Assembly (NCBI GenBank): GCA_947632105.1
Contig: CANROD010000011.1
Coordinates: 1 to 54,483, forward strand
Reading direction: 5' to 3'
Length of the DNA: 54,483 nt
Origin: an uncultured Oligella sp.
Lineage (GTDB): Bacteria; Pseudomonadota; Gammaproteobacteria; Burkholderiales; Burkholderiaceae_B
The translations under genes were made by a program, and so were the position numbers. Shown here piece by piece: positions 8,091 through 16,859 of the stretch. The stretch's first letter is position 1, and every line of letters starts with the position of its first letter. A model generated the notes under the pieces. It was not told the DNA's origin, did no database searches, and worked only from the letters and a program-made list of their open reading frames with translations.

Positions 8091-8831
8091 ATGAGCAGTA
8101 CTCGGTTTATCAAATCTTTGCAAGCTAAAAGCCACTCTTATCGCGCGAAGAACTCACCCTCTTCGCGCGTCTGGTTTTTTGATCTAGACAACACCATCCA
8201 CGACGCCTCTCATGCGATCTTTGAGCAAATCAGTCATGGCATGGTTGCTGCAGTGATGCAGCATATGCAATTAGATGCGGTAGCCGCTAAGGAGCTGTGT
8301 GAGCACTATTGGAAGCGCTACGGAGCCACTATGATTGGGATGCACAAGCACCACCAATTAGACCCCGAGCAATTCCTCCTAGATGCCCACAGCTTTGATG
8401 TCATCAAACACATGAGGTTTGAACATCATCTACCGACATTACTCAACGCTGTTCCAGGCACCAAATACATTTTGACAAATGCCCCTGAACACTATGCGGT
8501 ACAGGTCTTAGAGGGATTAAATATCAGCCAATATTTTCGCGGTATTTGTGCTATTAATCATATGATCGTACTAGGCAAATATAAGCCTAAACCTGCTCCT
8601 GCCTTGTTACGCCAATTACAGACAAGTCTCTGCTTAAAGCCTCAACAATGCGTACTAGTTGAGGACACTCTAGACAATCTAAAAACAGCGAAAAAAGAGG
8701 GATGGCAAACAGTTTATATATACCATCCCGACACACCCTTTGGCCCTCAGCAGGTGATTAAGCCTGCTTATGTCGACCTCAGAGTACGCTCCCTTTCGGA
8801 GCTACTAAGACACCCCTTTGCTCAAGGCTAA
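8091..8831 (+). CDS. HAD-superfamily pyrimidine 5'-nucleotidase
   Basis: A 246-residue HAD hydrolase of the SDT1/pyrimidine 5'-nucleotidase group, which releases phosphate from UMP/CMP or related small substrates. Motif I is WFFDLDNTIHD (nucleophile Asp about residue 31), motif II is YILTNAP, the lysine motif lies in KYKPKPAPALL, and motif III is VLVEDTLDNLKTAK. A basic lead of about 25 residues precedes motif I. It follows argB closely and converges on dsbC. Exact substrate unknown. Confidence 0.86.
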   Translation: MSSTRFIKSLQAKSHSYRAKNSPSSRVWFFDLDNTIHDASHAIFEQISHGMVAAVMQHMQLDAVAAKELCEHYWKRYGATMIGMHKHHQLDPEQFLLDAHSFDVIKHMRFEHHLPTLLNAVPGTKYILTNAPEHYAVQVLEGLNISQYFRGICAINHMIVLGKYKPKPAPALLRQLQTSLCLKPQQCVLVEDTLDNLKTAKKEGWQTVYIYHPDTPFGPQQVIKPAYVDLRVRSLSELLRHPFAQG

Positions 8832-8844
8832 AAGGGTCAACCTG

Positions 8845-9573
8845 TTATTCAGCCATCTTCTGATTCATGGTCTCGGCAGTAGCGAAGCCACTAATCCGTT
8901 TCCCATTATCAAAGAAAATCGCTGGTGCAGCAGAAACATTTGACGTATGCATTAACTCAAAAATCTCATTAAAAGGTGGCTCACAATCCTCTTGCTGCGT
9001 GGGATTGACATTGTTAGCCATCCAGTTTTTCCAAGTACTCGCAGGCTCCTCAGAACATAAAATGTTGCGCGACTTTGTTATAGAGTCTGGACTTAATATA
9101 GGGGCAACAAAGGTATAAACGGTCGCATCCATCTTTTCAAACTCTGCTTGTAGCCTTTTACACCAAGGGCAATTAGGGTCTTCAAAGGTCACCAAGCGAT
9201 TCTTACCGGTACCATAGGTAGCCTTAAGTGCCATATCTAAAGGTAATGAGTCAATATCAACACGATTCATTTCCTCCATGCTTAACTCAGTGAGATTAAC
9301 GCTCTTGTCTAGATCGTAAAGCTGACCACTGAAAATAACAAACTCACCATCGGCATCGGTATAAACGATATTGCCTTGAACTCGCACCTCATAAAGATTA
9401 TCGAACGGTGTTTTATTGACCTCTACAATAGGCAAATTAATACGCTTCGACAGACTTTCTTTAATTGACTCTTCTACCGTGGTAGCCATCACCGTTTGCG
9501 CCACACACAAACTCAAGACACTCAGGGCAAGATATGTTGTTTTTTTAAATAGACTAATTACCTGATTGGACAC
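8845..9573 (-). CDS. dsbC: Thiol:disulfide interchange protein DsbC
   Basis: DsbC is a periplasmic disulfide isomerase working as a V-shaped dimer kept reduced by DsbD. Residues 1-30 form a signal peptide ending VMA-TT. The dimerisation domain runs to about 95 (SLSKRINLPIVEV, GNIVYTDADGEFVIFSGQLYDL). The thioredoxin domain has CPWC at 135-138 in TFEDPNCPWCKRL, plus a second structural cysteine pair (NILCSEE and QEDCEPPF). The start is GTG at 9573, with GGAG 5 bases upstream. It is the last gene of the mltA-ubiH-dsbC group, 72 bases after the hydroxylase. Confidence 0.93.
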   Translation of the reverse strand: MSNQVISLFKKTTYLALSVLSLCVAQTVMATTVEESIKESLSKRINLPIVEVNKTPFDNLYEVRVQGNIVYTDADGEFVIFSGQLYDLDKSVNLTELSMEEMNRVDIDSLPLDMALKATYGTGKNRLVTFEDPNCPWCKRLQAEFEKMDATVYTFVAPILSPDSITKSRNILCSEEPASTWKNWMANNVNPTQQEDCEPPFNEIFELMHTSNVSAAPAIFFDNGKRISGFATAETMNQKMAE

Positions 9574-9645
9574 AATAACTCCTCTCCAATGACCTAATGT
9601 GTGAATCTAACATGTCAATTTGAAATTGACCCTTTAAAACTTGCT

Positions 9646-10839
9646 TTAGTTCCCTGCTGCTGAGCGTACAAAGTATTTTTTCAGCAATGGCATCCTATCA
9701 ACAAGCTTTAAGCCTTGATTGCGAAGCATAGCCACCGCTGGAAAGTCAACTGAAAACAATCGATAAAGGCCATCTGTAGCCAAACGCATATTGAAAATCG
9801 ACTCAGCTCTCAGATGCTTATAGCGCTGCAATAATCGCATATCGCTTAGCTCACGCACAGACTCTCGCTCAGCTAAAACCTTACACAAAGCCTCAGCATC
9901 ACCCAAGCCCAAGTTTAAACCCTGACCTGCCAAAGGATGAACTCGATGTGCAGCATCCCCCACCAAAGCTACTCCAGGACCTATCATGCCCGAGCTCTCC
10001 AAGGTTAGTGGAAAGACGTACATTGGACTACGCAAGCTCAACTGCCCCAACCTACCTTGAGCAATGGTCTGTAGAGCTACTGGCAAACGCTCAGCTAACT
10101 CATCTGACAACATTGCTTGATACTTGTTGGCTATATGCTGCGGTGCCGACCAAACCATTGATACCTGATGACCATCTGCCGTATCCGGTAATGGTAAAAA
10201 AGCCAATACGCCAAAGTCACCAAACCACTGAATTGCCGCATCTAAATGTGGCTTCTCAACCGTCAGCTGAGCCACTAAACCGCTATCTCCGTATGCCTTA
10301 GCATCATGACGGATACGACAGTTTTGACGCACAACAGAACTCGCACCATCAGCGCCGACTAAGAGCTTAGTATTGATAACTAGCCCAGACTCACACTCAA
10401 TTTTGCCGTGCCATTGCTCATACGACTTAAACTTATCCTCAATCCATGGTACACCATAGACCTTAAGTGCATTAAAGAGAGCATACTCAATTTCTCCTGA
10501 CTCAACGATATAAGCCAACTCAAACATTTGCGACTGCTTCGCATCCAGCACTATCTCGCCATCAAGATCACCGTGAACCTCCATTTTACGGACAGGGTTA
10601 CGACGTTCGTCTGGCATCATAGACCAAACGCCTAATTTTTCTAAGAACCGCTGACTAGCTAAGGAAATAGCATAAATGCGCGGATGATATTGCTCACCTA
10701 AACTGTGCTTAGGTAGAGTTTTTGGCGCTAAAATGGCCACTTTAAATTGCTTTTTTGCTAATTGTAAAGCAACCGTCATACCGACAATACCAGCACCACA
10801 CACCACTACATCATAAGAAGAATTATTCATATTACTCAT
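9646..10839 (-). CDS. UbiH/UbiF/COQ6-family FAD-dependent hydroxylase
   Basis: Flavin monooxygenases of this family hydroxylate the aromatic ring of ubiquinone precursors. The 397-residue product has an N-terminal FAD Rossmann motif (VVVCGAGIVGMTVALQLAKK) and the second FAD motif GVALVGDAAHRVHPLAGQGLNLGLGD near residue 300, typical of UbiH/UbiF/VisC. Which ring position it oxidises cannot be told from the sequence. It starts 6 bases after mltA ends, with AGG about 5 bases before the ATG, so the two are coexpressed. Confidence 0.9.
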   Translation of the reverse strand: MSNMNNSSYDVVVCGAGIVGMTVALQLAKKQFKVAILAPKTLPKHSLGEQYHPRIYAISLASQRFLEKLGVWSMMPDERRNPVRKMEVHGDLDGEIVLDAKQSQMFELAYIVESGEIEYALFNALKVYGVPWIEDKFKSYEQWHGKIECESGLVINTKLLVGADGASSVVRQNCRIRHDAKAYGDSGLVAQLTVEKPHLDAAIQWFGDFGVLAFLPLPDTADGHQVSMVWSAPQHIANKYQAMLSDELAERLPVALQTIAQGRLGQLSLRSPMYVFPLTLESSGMIGPGVALVGDAAHRVHPLAGQGLNLGLGDAEALCKVLAERESVRELSDMRLLQRYKHLRAESIFNMRLATDGLYRLFSVDFPAVAMLRNQGLKLVDRMPLLKKYFVRSAAGN

Positions 10840-10845
10840 CGTAAC

Positions 10846-12108
10846 CTATCGAGCGTTAGGCGCTCCCATACCCACTGGCCATAAAACCCAAACTCTTGTG
10901 TCTTGCTTCATGCGACCGGCCTGTTCACCTGCTGCTTCGCCACTACCCCAGAAAAAATCGACGCGAGCAGCGCCCTTAATCGCACCTCCTGTATCTTGAG
11001 CAAAGACCATCTTTTCTAACGGACTACTACTAGACGGATAGGTTGTGGCCAAATAAAGTGGACTACCTAAAGGCACAAACTCAGGGTCTACTGCAACTGT
11101 CCGCTCTGCTACTAAAGGAATACCGTAAGCACCCTTAGGCCCTGCAATACTATCAATGATTCGCTCTTCACGGAAAAACACCATCGCTTCATTCACGTTA
11201 AGCATCTCATCAAGACGATGTGGATTTTGCTGTGCCCAAGCCTTAATATTTTGCATTGATGTCTGTGCTATTGGTAATTCACCCTGATCTGCCAACCAAC
11301 GACCAATCGATGTATATGGCCGGCCATTATGATCAGCATACGCTAGACGTATTGAACGACCATTATCTAATTGTACTCGTCCAGAGCCCTGAATTTGTAA
11401 AAAGAAGGCCTCCACAGGGTCATTTAACCATGCTATCACTGGCGGCTTATTGCTAGCGGCACCAATCTCTGCACGCGTATCATAAGGCACTACCTTATTA
11501 CCTTCAACCTTACCACGGACTCGCTTACCGGCTAACTCAGGATAAATGCTACCTAAATCAATCGTCAATAGATCCTCCGGCTGAGCATACATAGGCCACT
11601 GATAATCACCACCTTGTGATTTAGAACCATACACAATCGGTTCATAATACCCTGTTGCCACGCCCTGTCCAACCAGCTCCCACGGCTGCAAATGCTGCTC
11701 TAAGAAAAACCTCACCATCGCAGGATCAGGCTTTTCACCATTAGCCTGCGTAAAGTCTGCTACATCAGCACAAAAAGGCTGCCAATCCTGTGGTGTTGCA
11801 CGAGCTGGGATAGTCAACGAGCCCGATACTGGCCGCATCAAACCTCGACAATTATTAATTAAAGTAATCCAAAGATTCTCTGTATTATCTTCTTGCCAGC
11901 CTGGCAAACTATCCCACTGCACAGGTCGATATTGACCTTTTAGCTGACGAGCTGTAGTCTGAGCAAAACTTGATGATGTAGGGACCTGCAGCGGTGCATG
12001 CATATCAAACTCAACTGGCTCTTCAACAGCATAGTCTGAAGAAGTTGTGCAAGACAATAAACCCATTGTCATTAATCCTGCAAAAACTGATAAATATATC
12101 TTCTTCAT
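10846..12108 (-). CDS. mltA: Membrane-bound lytic murein transglycosylase A
   Basis: MltA is an outer membrane lipoprotein that cleaves the glycan strand of peptidoglycan to give 1,6-anhydro ends. A lipobox LLSC (Cys about residue 20) follows the signal sequence. The MltA domain has ATGYYEPIVYGS and LDNGRSIRLAYADHNGRPY, then the C-terminal 3D domain with FAQDTGGAIKGAARVDFFWGSGEAAGEQAG, which carries the catalytic aspartate region. The 420-residue length is normal. It is the first gene of a three-gene minus-strand group and diverges from acnD across 207 bases. Confidence 0.94.
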   Translation of the reverse strand: MKKIYLSVFAGLMTMGLLSCTTSSDYAVEEPVEFDMHAPLQVPTSSSFAQTTARQLKGQYRPVQWDSLPGWQEDNTENLWITLINNCRGLMRPVSGSLTIPARATPQDWQPFCADVADFTQANGEKPDPAMVRFFLEQHLQPWELVGQGVATGYYEPIVYGSKSQGGDYQWPMYAQPEDLLTIDLGSIYPELAGKRVRGKVEGNKVVPYDTRAEIGAASNKPPVIAWLNDPVEAFFLQIQGSGRVQLDNGRSIRLAYADHNGRPYTSIGRWLADQGELPIAQTSMQNIKAWAQQNPHRLDEMLNVNEAMVFFREERIIDSIAGPKGAYGIPLVAERTVAVDPEFVPLGSPLYLATTYPSSSSPLEKMVFAQDTGGAIKGAARVDFFWGSGEAAGEQAGRMKQDTRVWVLWPVGMGAPNAR

Positions 12109-12167
12109 ATAAAACCTTTTAAAACAACTCTGTAAGATGTAGAATAGATAAAAAACTAGCTCTTATA

Positions 12168-12179
12168 TCTTATATAAGA
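12168..12179. promoter_or_regulatory. Palindrome in the mltA/acnD divergent region
   Basis: TCTTATATAAGA is a perfect 12-bp palindrome, and the first part is repeated directly just upstream (TCTTATAT at 12161). It lies midway between divergent mltA and acnD and could be a regulator operator. AT-rich palindromes also occur by chance, so this is tentative. Confidence 0.35.
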
Positions 12180-12315
12180 CTTAAAAATAGTAGCAACTAT
12201 TATGCTAACTTAAAACACGCTCAAGATTTTCATCATAACATTATGGTGAGCTAGGCAGAACAGCCCTTTTGTAAATCTTTGAGAAATACCAATAGAAACT
12301 CTCTGAGGATATTAA

Positions 12316-14925
12316 ATGACTCAATCAGTGTTCAAAAAACCTTTAGAAGGTCACGCTCTGCAATACTATGATGCGAGAGCAGCTGTCGAGGCGATCCGTC
12401 CGGGCGCTTACGAAAAACTACCTTATTCCTCCCGTGTATTAGCTGAGAATCTAGTCCGCAAAGCGGAGGGCACAACTGATCAGGAGACATTAAACACTTG
12501 GCTTAGCCAGCTAACTGACAGAAAGAGTGAAGTGGACTTTCCATGGTTCCCTGCTCGTGTAGTCTGTCATGATATTTTAGGCCAAACCGCTTTAGTGGAT
12601 TTGGCTGGTCTACGTGATGCGATTGCCGACAAAGGTGGTGACCCTGCAAAAATCAACCCTGTGGTACCTACTCAGTTAATTGTTGACCACTCCTTAGCAG
12701 TTGAACATGCCGGCGACGATCCTGATGCCTTTGATAAAAATCGGGCGGTAGAGGATCGTCGTAATGATGACCGTTTCCACTTTATTAAATGGACTAAGAC
12801 AGCTTTTGAAAATGTTGACGTCATCCCACCAGGCAACGGGATTTTGCATCAAATTAACTTAGAGCATATGTCACCTGTGATTGAGGTACGTGACGGTGTA
12901 GCATTCCCTGACACCTTGGTAGGCACTGACAGCCACACCCCGATGGTCGACGCCCTAGGCGTTATTGCAGTCGGTGTGGGTGGCCTTGAGGCTGAAACAG
13001 TGATGCTTGGACGCGCATCTTGGATGCGTTTACCGGAAATCGTCGGTGTTAAGCTTACAGGGAAACCTGCTCCCGGTATCACTGCAACAGATATCGTTTT
13101 GGTGTTAACTAAGTTCTTACGTGAATCTAAGGTTGTTTCTACCTACCTTGAGTTTTTCGGTGAAGGGACAGCCAATCTTAGCTTAGGTGACCGCGCTACT
13201 ATCGCCAACATGGCTCCTGAGTATGGCGCTACCGCAGCTATGTTTTACATCGACGACAAGACCATTGACTACTTAAAACTGACTGGCCGTGAGCCTGAGC
13301 AGGTTCAATTAGTAGAGGACTATGCCAAAACCACCGGCTTGTGGGCAGATGCGCTATGTGAAGCAGAGTATGAGCGCGTTTTAGAGTTTGATTTATCAAC
13401 CGTTCAACGCTCCTTAGCTGGTCCATCCAACCCGCATAACTTATTGCCATTAAGTGAATTAGAAAATCGTGGCTTATTAGGTAATTATGAGAGTCAAGAT
13501 GGTCAAATGCCTGATGGCGCCGTGATTATCGCCGCTATTACTAGCTGTACCAATACGAATAACCCCCGCAACGTTATCGCTGCTGCTTTACTAGCACGCA
13601 ATGCTAATAATTTAGGCCTAGTTCGTAAACCATGGGTTAAGAGCTCTTTTGCTCCAGGCTCAAAGGCGGTTGCTCTATACCTAGAGGAAGCCGGCTTATT
13701 ACCAGAGCTTGAACAGCTTGGTTTTGGCGTGGTGGCCTTTGCTTGTACTACCTGTAATGGTATGTCGGGTGCTTTAGATCCTAAGATTCAGCAAGAAATT
13801 ATCGATCGTGACCTCTACTCTGTGGCAGTCCTTTCCGGTAACCGCAACTTCGACGGTCGTATACATCCACATGCCAAGCAAGCTTTCCTAGCCTCACCAC
13901 CACTCGTGGTAGCTTATGCTATTGCTGGCAGTATCCGTTTTGATATTGAAAAGGACCCTCTTGGCCTTGATAAAGATGGCAACCCCATCACCCTACAGGA
14001 TATTTGGCCTAGTGATGAGGAAATTGAAGAAGTCGCAAGCAAAGCTGTTAAGCCTGAGCAGTATCGCAAAGTATACATCCCAATGTTTGCCAAGGACGAG
14101 AGCACCGAGAAGGCGAAGAGCCCTCTTTATGATTGGCGTCCAATGTCAACCTACATCCGTCGCCCACCTTATTGGGAAGGCGCTTTAGCCAGTGAACGTT
14201 CGCTTAAAGACATGATTCCTTTAGCCATTTTAGGTGACAATATTACGACTGATCACTTATCCCCTTCTAACGCAATCATGCTCGATAGCGCTGCTGGCGA
14301 GTATTTGCATAAGATGGGCCTACCAGAAGAGGACTTTAACTCTTATGCAACACACCGCGGTGACCACTTAACAGCGCAGCGCGCTACCTTTGCTAATCCG
14401 AAACTATTCAATGAAATGGTTCGCAATGACGACGGTACTGTAAAGCAGGGTTCACTTGCTCGTATTGAACCAGAAGGCAAGGTAACACGCATGTGGGAAG
14501 CGATTGAAACCTACATGGAACGTGCACAGCCGCTAATTATTATTGCTGGTGCAGACTATGGCCAAGGTTCTTCACGTGACTGGGCAGCTAAAGGGGTTCG
14601 TTTAGCCGGCGTACAGTCCATTGTCGCTGAGGGCTTCGAGCGTATTCACCGCACCAACCTAATTGGTATGGGTGTTTTACCACTTCAATTTAAAGAGGGT
14701 ACAAATCGCCTAACGTTAGAGATTGACGGCACTGAAACCTATGATGTACTTGGCACGCCAACACCTCGCTGCGAGTTGACATTATGCATCAAGCGCCGCA
14801 ATGGTGAAACCGTTGATGTACCTGTCATCTGTCGCTTGGACACGCAAGAAGAAGTCAGTATTTATGAAGCAGGTGGTGTATTACAGCGCTTTGCTCAAGA
14901 CTTCCTTGAAAGCTCTCAAGACTAA
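12316..14925 (+). CDS. acnD: AcnD-type aconitase / 2-methylisocitrate dehydratase (Fe-S)
   Basis: An 869-residue 4Fe-4S aconitase-family enzyme. Its beginning (YYDARAAVEAIRPGAYEKLPYSSRVLAENLVRK) and FPWFPARVVCHDILGQTALVDLAGLRDAIADKGGDP follow AcnD, the Fe-S 2-methylisocitrate dehydratase of the methylcitrate pathway, rather than AcnA. Cluster cysteines are in ITSCTNTNNP and CTTCNG; the swivel domain carries YGQGSSRDWAAKG. AcnD enzymes also act on citrate. No prpC, prpB or prpF is next to it, so it may serve as a general aconitase here. GAGGA precedes ATG 12316, and a terminator follows. Family certain, physiological substrate not. Confidence 0.88.
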   Translation: MTQSVFKKPLEGHALQYYDARAAVEAIRPGAYEKLPYSSRVLAENLVRKAEGTTDQETLNTWLSQLTDRKSEVDFPWFPARVVCHDILGQTALVDLAGLRDAIADKGGDPAKINPVVPTQLIVDHSLAVEHAGDDPDAFDKNRAVEDRRNDDRFHFIKWTKTAFENVDVIPPGNGILHQINLEHMSPVIEVRDGVAFPDTLVGTDSHTPMVDALGVIAVGVGGLEAETVMLGRASWMRLPEIVGVKLTGKPAPGITATDIVLVLTKFLRESKVVSTYLEFFGEGTANLSLGDRATIANMAPEYGATAAMFYIDDKTIDYLKLTGREPEQVQLVEDYAKTTGLWADALCEAEYERVLEFDLSTVQRSLAGPSNPHNLLPLSELENRGLLGNYESQDGQMPDGAVIIAAITSCTNTNNPRNVIAAALLARNANNLGLVRKPWVKSSFAPGSKAVALYLEEAGLLPELEQLGFGVVAFACTTCNGMSGALDPKIQQEIIDRDLYSVAVLSGNRNFDGRIHPHAKQAFLASPPLVVAYAIAGSIRFDIEKDPLGLDKDGNPITLQDIWPSDEEIEEVASKAVKPEQYRKVYIPMFAKDESTEKAKSPLYDWRPMSTYIRRPPYWEGALASERSLKDMIPLAILGDNITTDHLSPSNAIMLDSAAGEYLHKMGLPEEDFNSYATHRGDHLTAQRATFANPKLFNEMVRNDDGTVKQGSLARIEPEGKVTRMWEAIETYMERAQPLIIIAGADYGQGSSRDWAAKGVRLAGVQSIVAEGFERIHRTNLIGMGVLPLQFKEGTNRLTLEIDGTETYDVLGTPTPRCELTLCIKRRNGETVDVPVICRLDTQEEVSIYEAGGVLQRFAQDFLESSQD

Positions 14926-14947
14926 CTCTTTGATAGAGTAAAAACTA

Positions 14948-14984
14948 AAAACCGCTATAGGAAAAATCTTATAGCGGTTTTTTA
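14948..14984 (+). terminator. Rho-independent terminator after acnD
   Basis: Stem AAAACCGCTATA (14948-14959) with TATAGCGGTTTT (14970-14981), a 10-base loop and a continuing T-run. The A-rich left flank allows it to work also for the small minus-strand gene that ends at 15016. Confidence 0.88.
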
Positions 14985-15015
14985 AATTAAAAATTAATAC
15001 TCTTCAGAGCACAAA

Positions 15016-15180
15016 CTAAGCTGCGTCGTTGTGATTCTTACGCTGTTCAAGCATGCTCATAAGAACTAATGCGTCTGGAGCATGTTCAGATACATACTCA
15101 ACTTCCTGCGCTACTTCCTTGCCGTTAGGCTCATAAGAAGCAGATGTAAATTCCTCACGGAGACGAGTCAATAATTTCAT
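15016..15180 (-). CDS. Small protein of 54 residues, unknown function
   Basis: I do not recognise this protein. The frame has ATG at 15180 and a TAG stop at 15016, and it starts MKLLTRLREEFTSASYEPNG and ends LEQRKNHNDAA. The ribosome site AAAGGAGAAAATT is one of the best in the window, with GGAG about 7 bases before the ATG. The product is soluble, rich in Glu (EVAQEVEYVSEHAPDAL) and probably two helices, with no membrane segment and no cysteine. It ends just before the acnD terminator, which can serve both strands. It stands alone in a gene-poor region. Confidence 0.7.
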   Translation of the reverse strand: MKLLTRLREEFTSASYEPNGKEVAQEVEYVSEHAPDALVLMSMLEQRKNHNDAA

Positions 15181-15857
15181 AATTTTCTCCTTTCTAATAA
15201 TTATTTATAATTGTTTGGTATTGCGCCACACCCGCACTCTAACCTTAACCTATCGTATTCCAATACAATAACAATGAATTTTCTCTAACAACAACGATAT
15301 AGTAACCAGTATATATGACAACAGGATTAAGAAAATACTACATATTTGTCATATGCTTAGCTTAATTTATTGTAGTGATTTATAAACCACCATACTAGCT
15401 TAGCAATAAAGTGCATGACAACCCAAGCAGTTAAGTGAAAACCAGTGTTTTCCCCTAGATACACGATAGCTCACGAACACCTGCCCCAAAAGAGGGACTG
15501 TTTATTCTAAGTGATGTTGGGATTGAAGAGATACTAAAAAAAGATACTGAAAAACTTTCAGCTTTCTTTGAGTAATGGAGTAAGTTAATACAGCCTATCT
15601 TTTATTTTTAATTTAAAGTTTTAGTCAGATAACGATAAGCAATTGATAAATATAGCATAAGCCTAATATAAAGTCAAGCAAACTCTCACTACAAATTAAC
15701 TTAGTCTCAATTAGACACCATCAAATAAAGCAGTTATTTTAAAACACTGTGATATTACAAAATAGCAAAATAGTCAATAACAGTCATACAAATTTAATTA
15801 TTAAATGATAGTATTAACGGTATCTAAAAAACAAAATATGTAAAAGGTATACGCAAT
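15181..15857. other. AT-rich intergenic region upstream of ppk2
   Basis: About 680 bases without a convincing gene. It holds an inverted repeat (15313-15354) and a 32-codon open stretch at 15459-15575 ending FFE-stop, with no start codon or ribosome site, possibly a gene remnant. Near 15843 is the ppk2 ribosome site AAAAGG. No tRNA or known RNA was recognised. Confidence 0.6.
15313..15354. repeat. Inverted repeat ATATGACAA / TTGTCATAT
   Basis: Two exact 9-base arms at 15313-15321 and 15346-15354 with a 24-base spacer, in the AT-rich region between the 54-codon gene and ppk2. It may be a pair of operator half-sites. No regulator can be named. Confidence 0.4.
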
Positions 15858-16772
15858 ATGAGTCAAGAGTTATCCGATCACGCACGCCGTCTTTATGCTG
15901 AGATCATGGACAGCTTAGATGAAGAGCTGGAAATGGAGATTGACGATGAGCGCTACGACCTTATACTCCAGAAGGCGGGCGAAGAGCACAAGTCCGATAG
16001 TATGGACCGTCGCTTTTATTTCCGTGAGCTACTTCGTTTACAGTGCGAACTCGTAAAATTACAAGATTGGGTCGTTAAAAACAAAGTCAAAGTTGTGGTG
16101 ATTTTTGAGGGCCGCGATGCTGCCGGTAAGGGTGGTGCTATTAAACGTATTACTCAGCGCTTAAACCCCCGCGTCTGTCGTGTTGCTGCATTACCTGTAC
16201 CTAGCGATCGTGAGCGTAGTCAGTGGTATTTCCAACGTTATGTTTCACATCTACCTGCTGGTGGTGAAATCGTTTTATTCGACCGTAGTTGGTATAACCG
16301 TGCTGGAGTTGAGCGTGTTATGGGTTTTTGTACTGACGAGGAGTATGAGGCATTCTATCGTGATGTAACTGAGTTTGAAAAAATGCTGGCTCGTAGCGGT
16401 ATAATTTTAATTAAGTACTGGTTCTCCATTTCTGATGATGAGCAGCACCGTCGCTTCTTAATGCGTAAGCACGATCCCTTGAAGCAATGGAAGCTATCAC
16501 CAATGGACTTAGAGTCTCGCCGCCGTTGGGAAGACTACACTAAAACCAAAGAAATCATGATGCAACGCTCACACATCCCAGAAGCAAAATGGTGGGTAGT
16601 CGAGGGTGACGACAAGAAGCGAGCTCGTTTAAACTGCATTTCGCATTTGTTGTCACAAATTCCTTACGAGGAAACAGAGCATCACGATCTTGAACTGCCT
16701 GAGCGTATCCACAACCCTGACTATAGGCGCTTACCAACACCTGAAGAAATGCTAGTTCCGGCTATCTACTAA
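15858..16772 (+). CDS. ppk2: Polyphosphate kinase 2
   Basis: PPK2 transfers phosphate between polyphosphate and nucleoside diphosphates, usually making GTP or ATP. The 304-residue product is a single-domain class I-like enzyme: Walker A GRDAAGKGG at 85-93, Walker B-type FDRSWYNR at 141-148, and the lid region with KYWFSISDDEQHRRF and DPLKQWKLSPMD. An acidic helical lead of about 55 residues precedes the domain. It is a single gene with its own upstream region and a strong terminator after it. Confidence 0.95.
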   Translation: MSQELSDHARRLYAEIMDSLDEELEMEIDDERYDLILQKAGEEHKSDSMDRRFYFRELLRLQCELVKLQDWVVKNKVKVVVIFEGRDAAGKGGAIKRITQRLNPRVCRVAALPVPSDRERSQWYFQRYVSHLPAGGEIVLFDRSWYNRAGVERVMGFCTDEEYEAFYRDVTEFEKMLARSGIILIKYWFSISDDEQHRRFLMRKHDPLKQWKLSPMDLESRRRWEDYTKTKEIMMQRSHIPEAKWWVVEGDDKKRARLNCISHLLSQIPYEETEHHDLELPERIHNPDYRRLPTPEEMLVPAIY

Positions 16773-16802
16773 GTGTAAGCGTTAAACACTAAGATAAGAG
16801 CT

Positions 16803-16840
16803 ATAAAAGCCTTAAGTTTATTACAACTTAAGGCTTTTAT
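16803..16840. terminator. Bidirectional terminator between ppk2 and cysE
   Basis: Perfect 16-bp stem ATAAAAGCCTTAAGTT (16803-16818) with AACTTAAGGCTTTTAT (16825-16840) and a 6-base loop, between convergent genes. Confidence 0.88.
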
Positions 16841-16859
16841 CATTTATAGCCACCAGACT

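Noticed and set aside
15459-15575. 32-codon open stretch ending DTEKLSAFFE in the ppk2 upstream region
   Set aside because: No start codon or ribosome site, and I recognise no family. It may be a gene remnant but cannot be supported as a feature.
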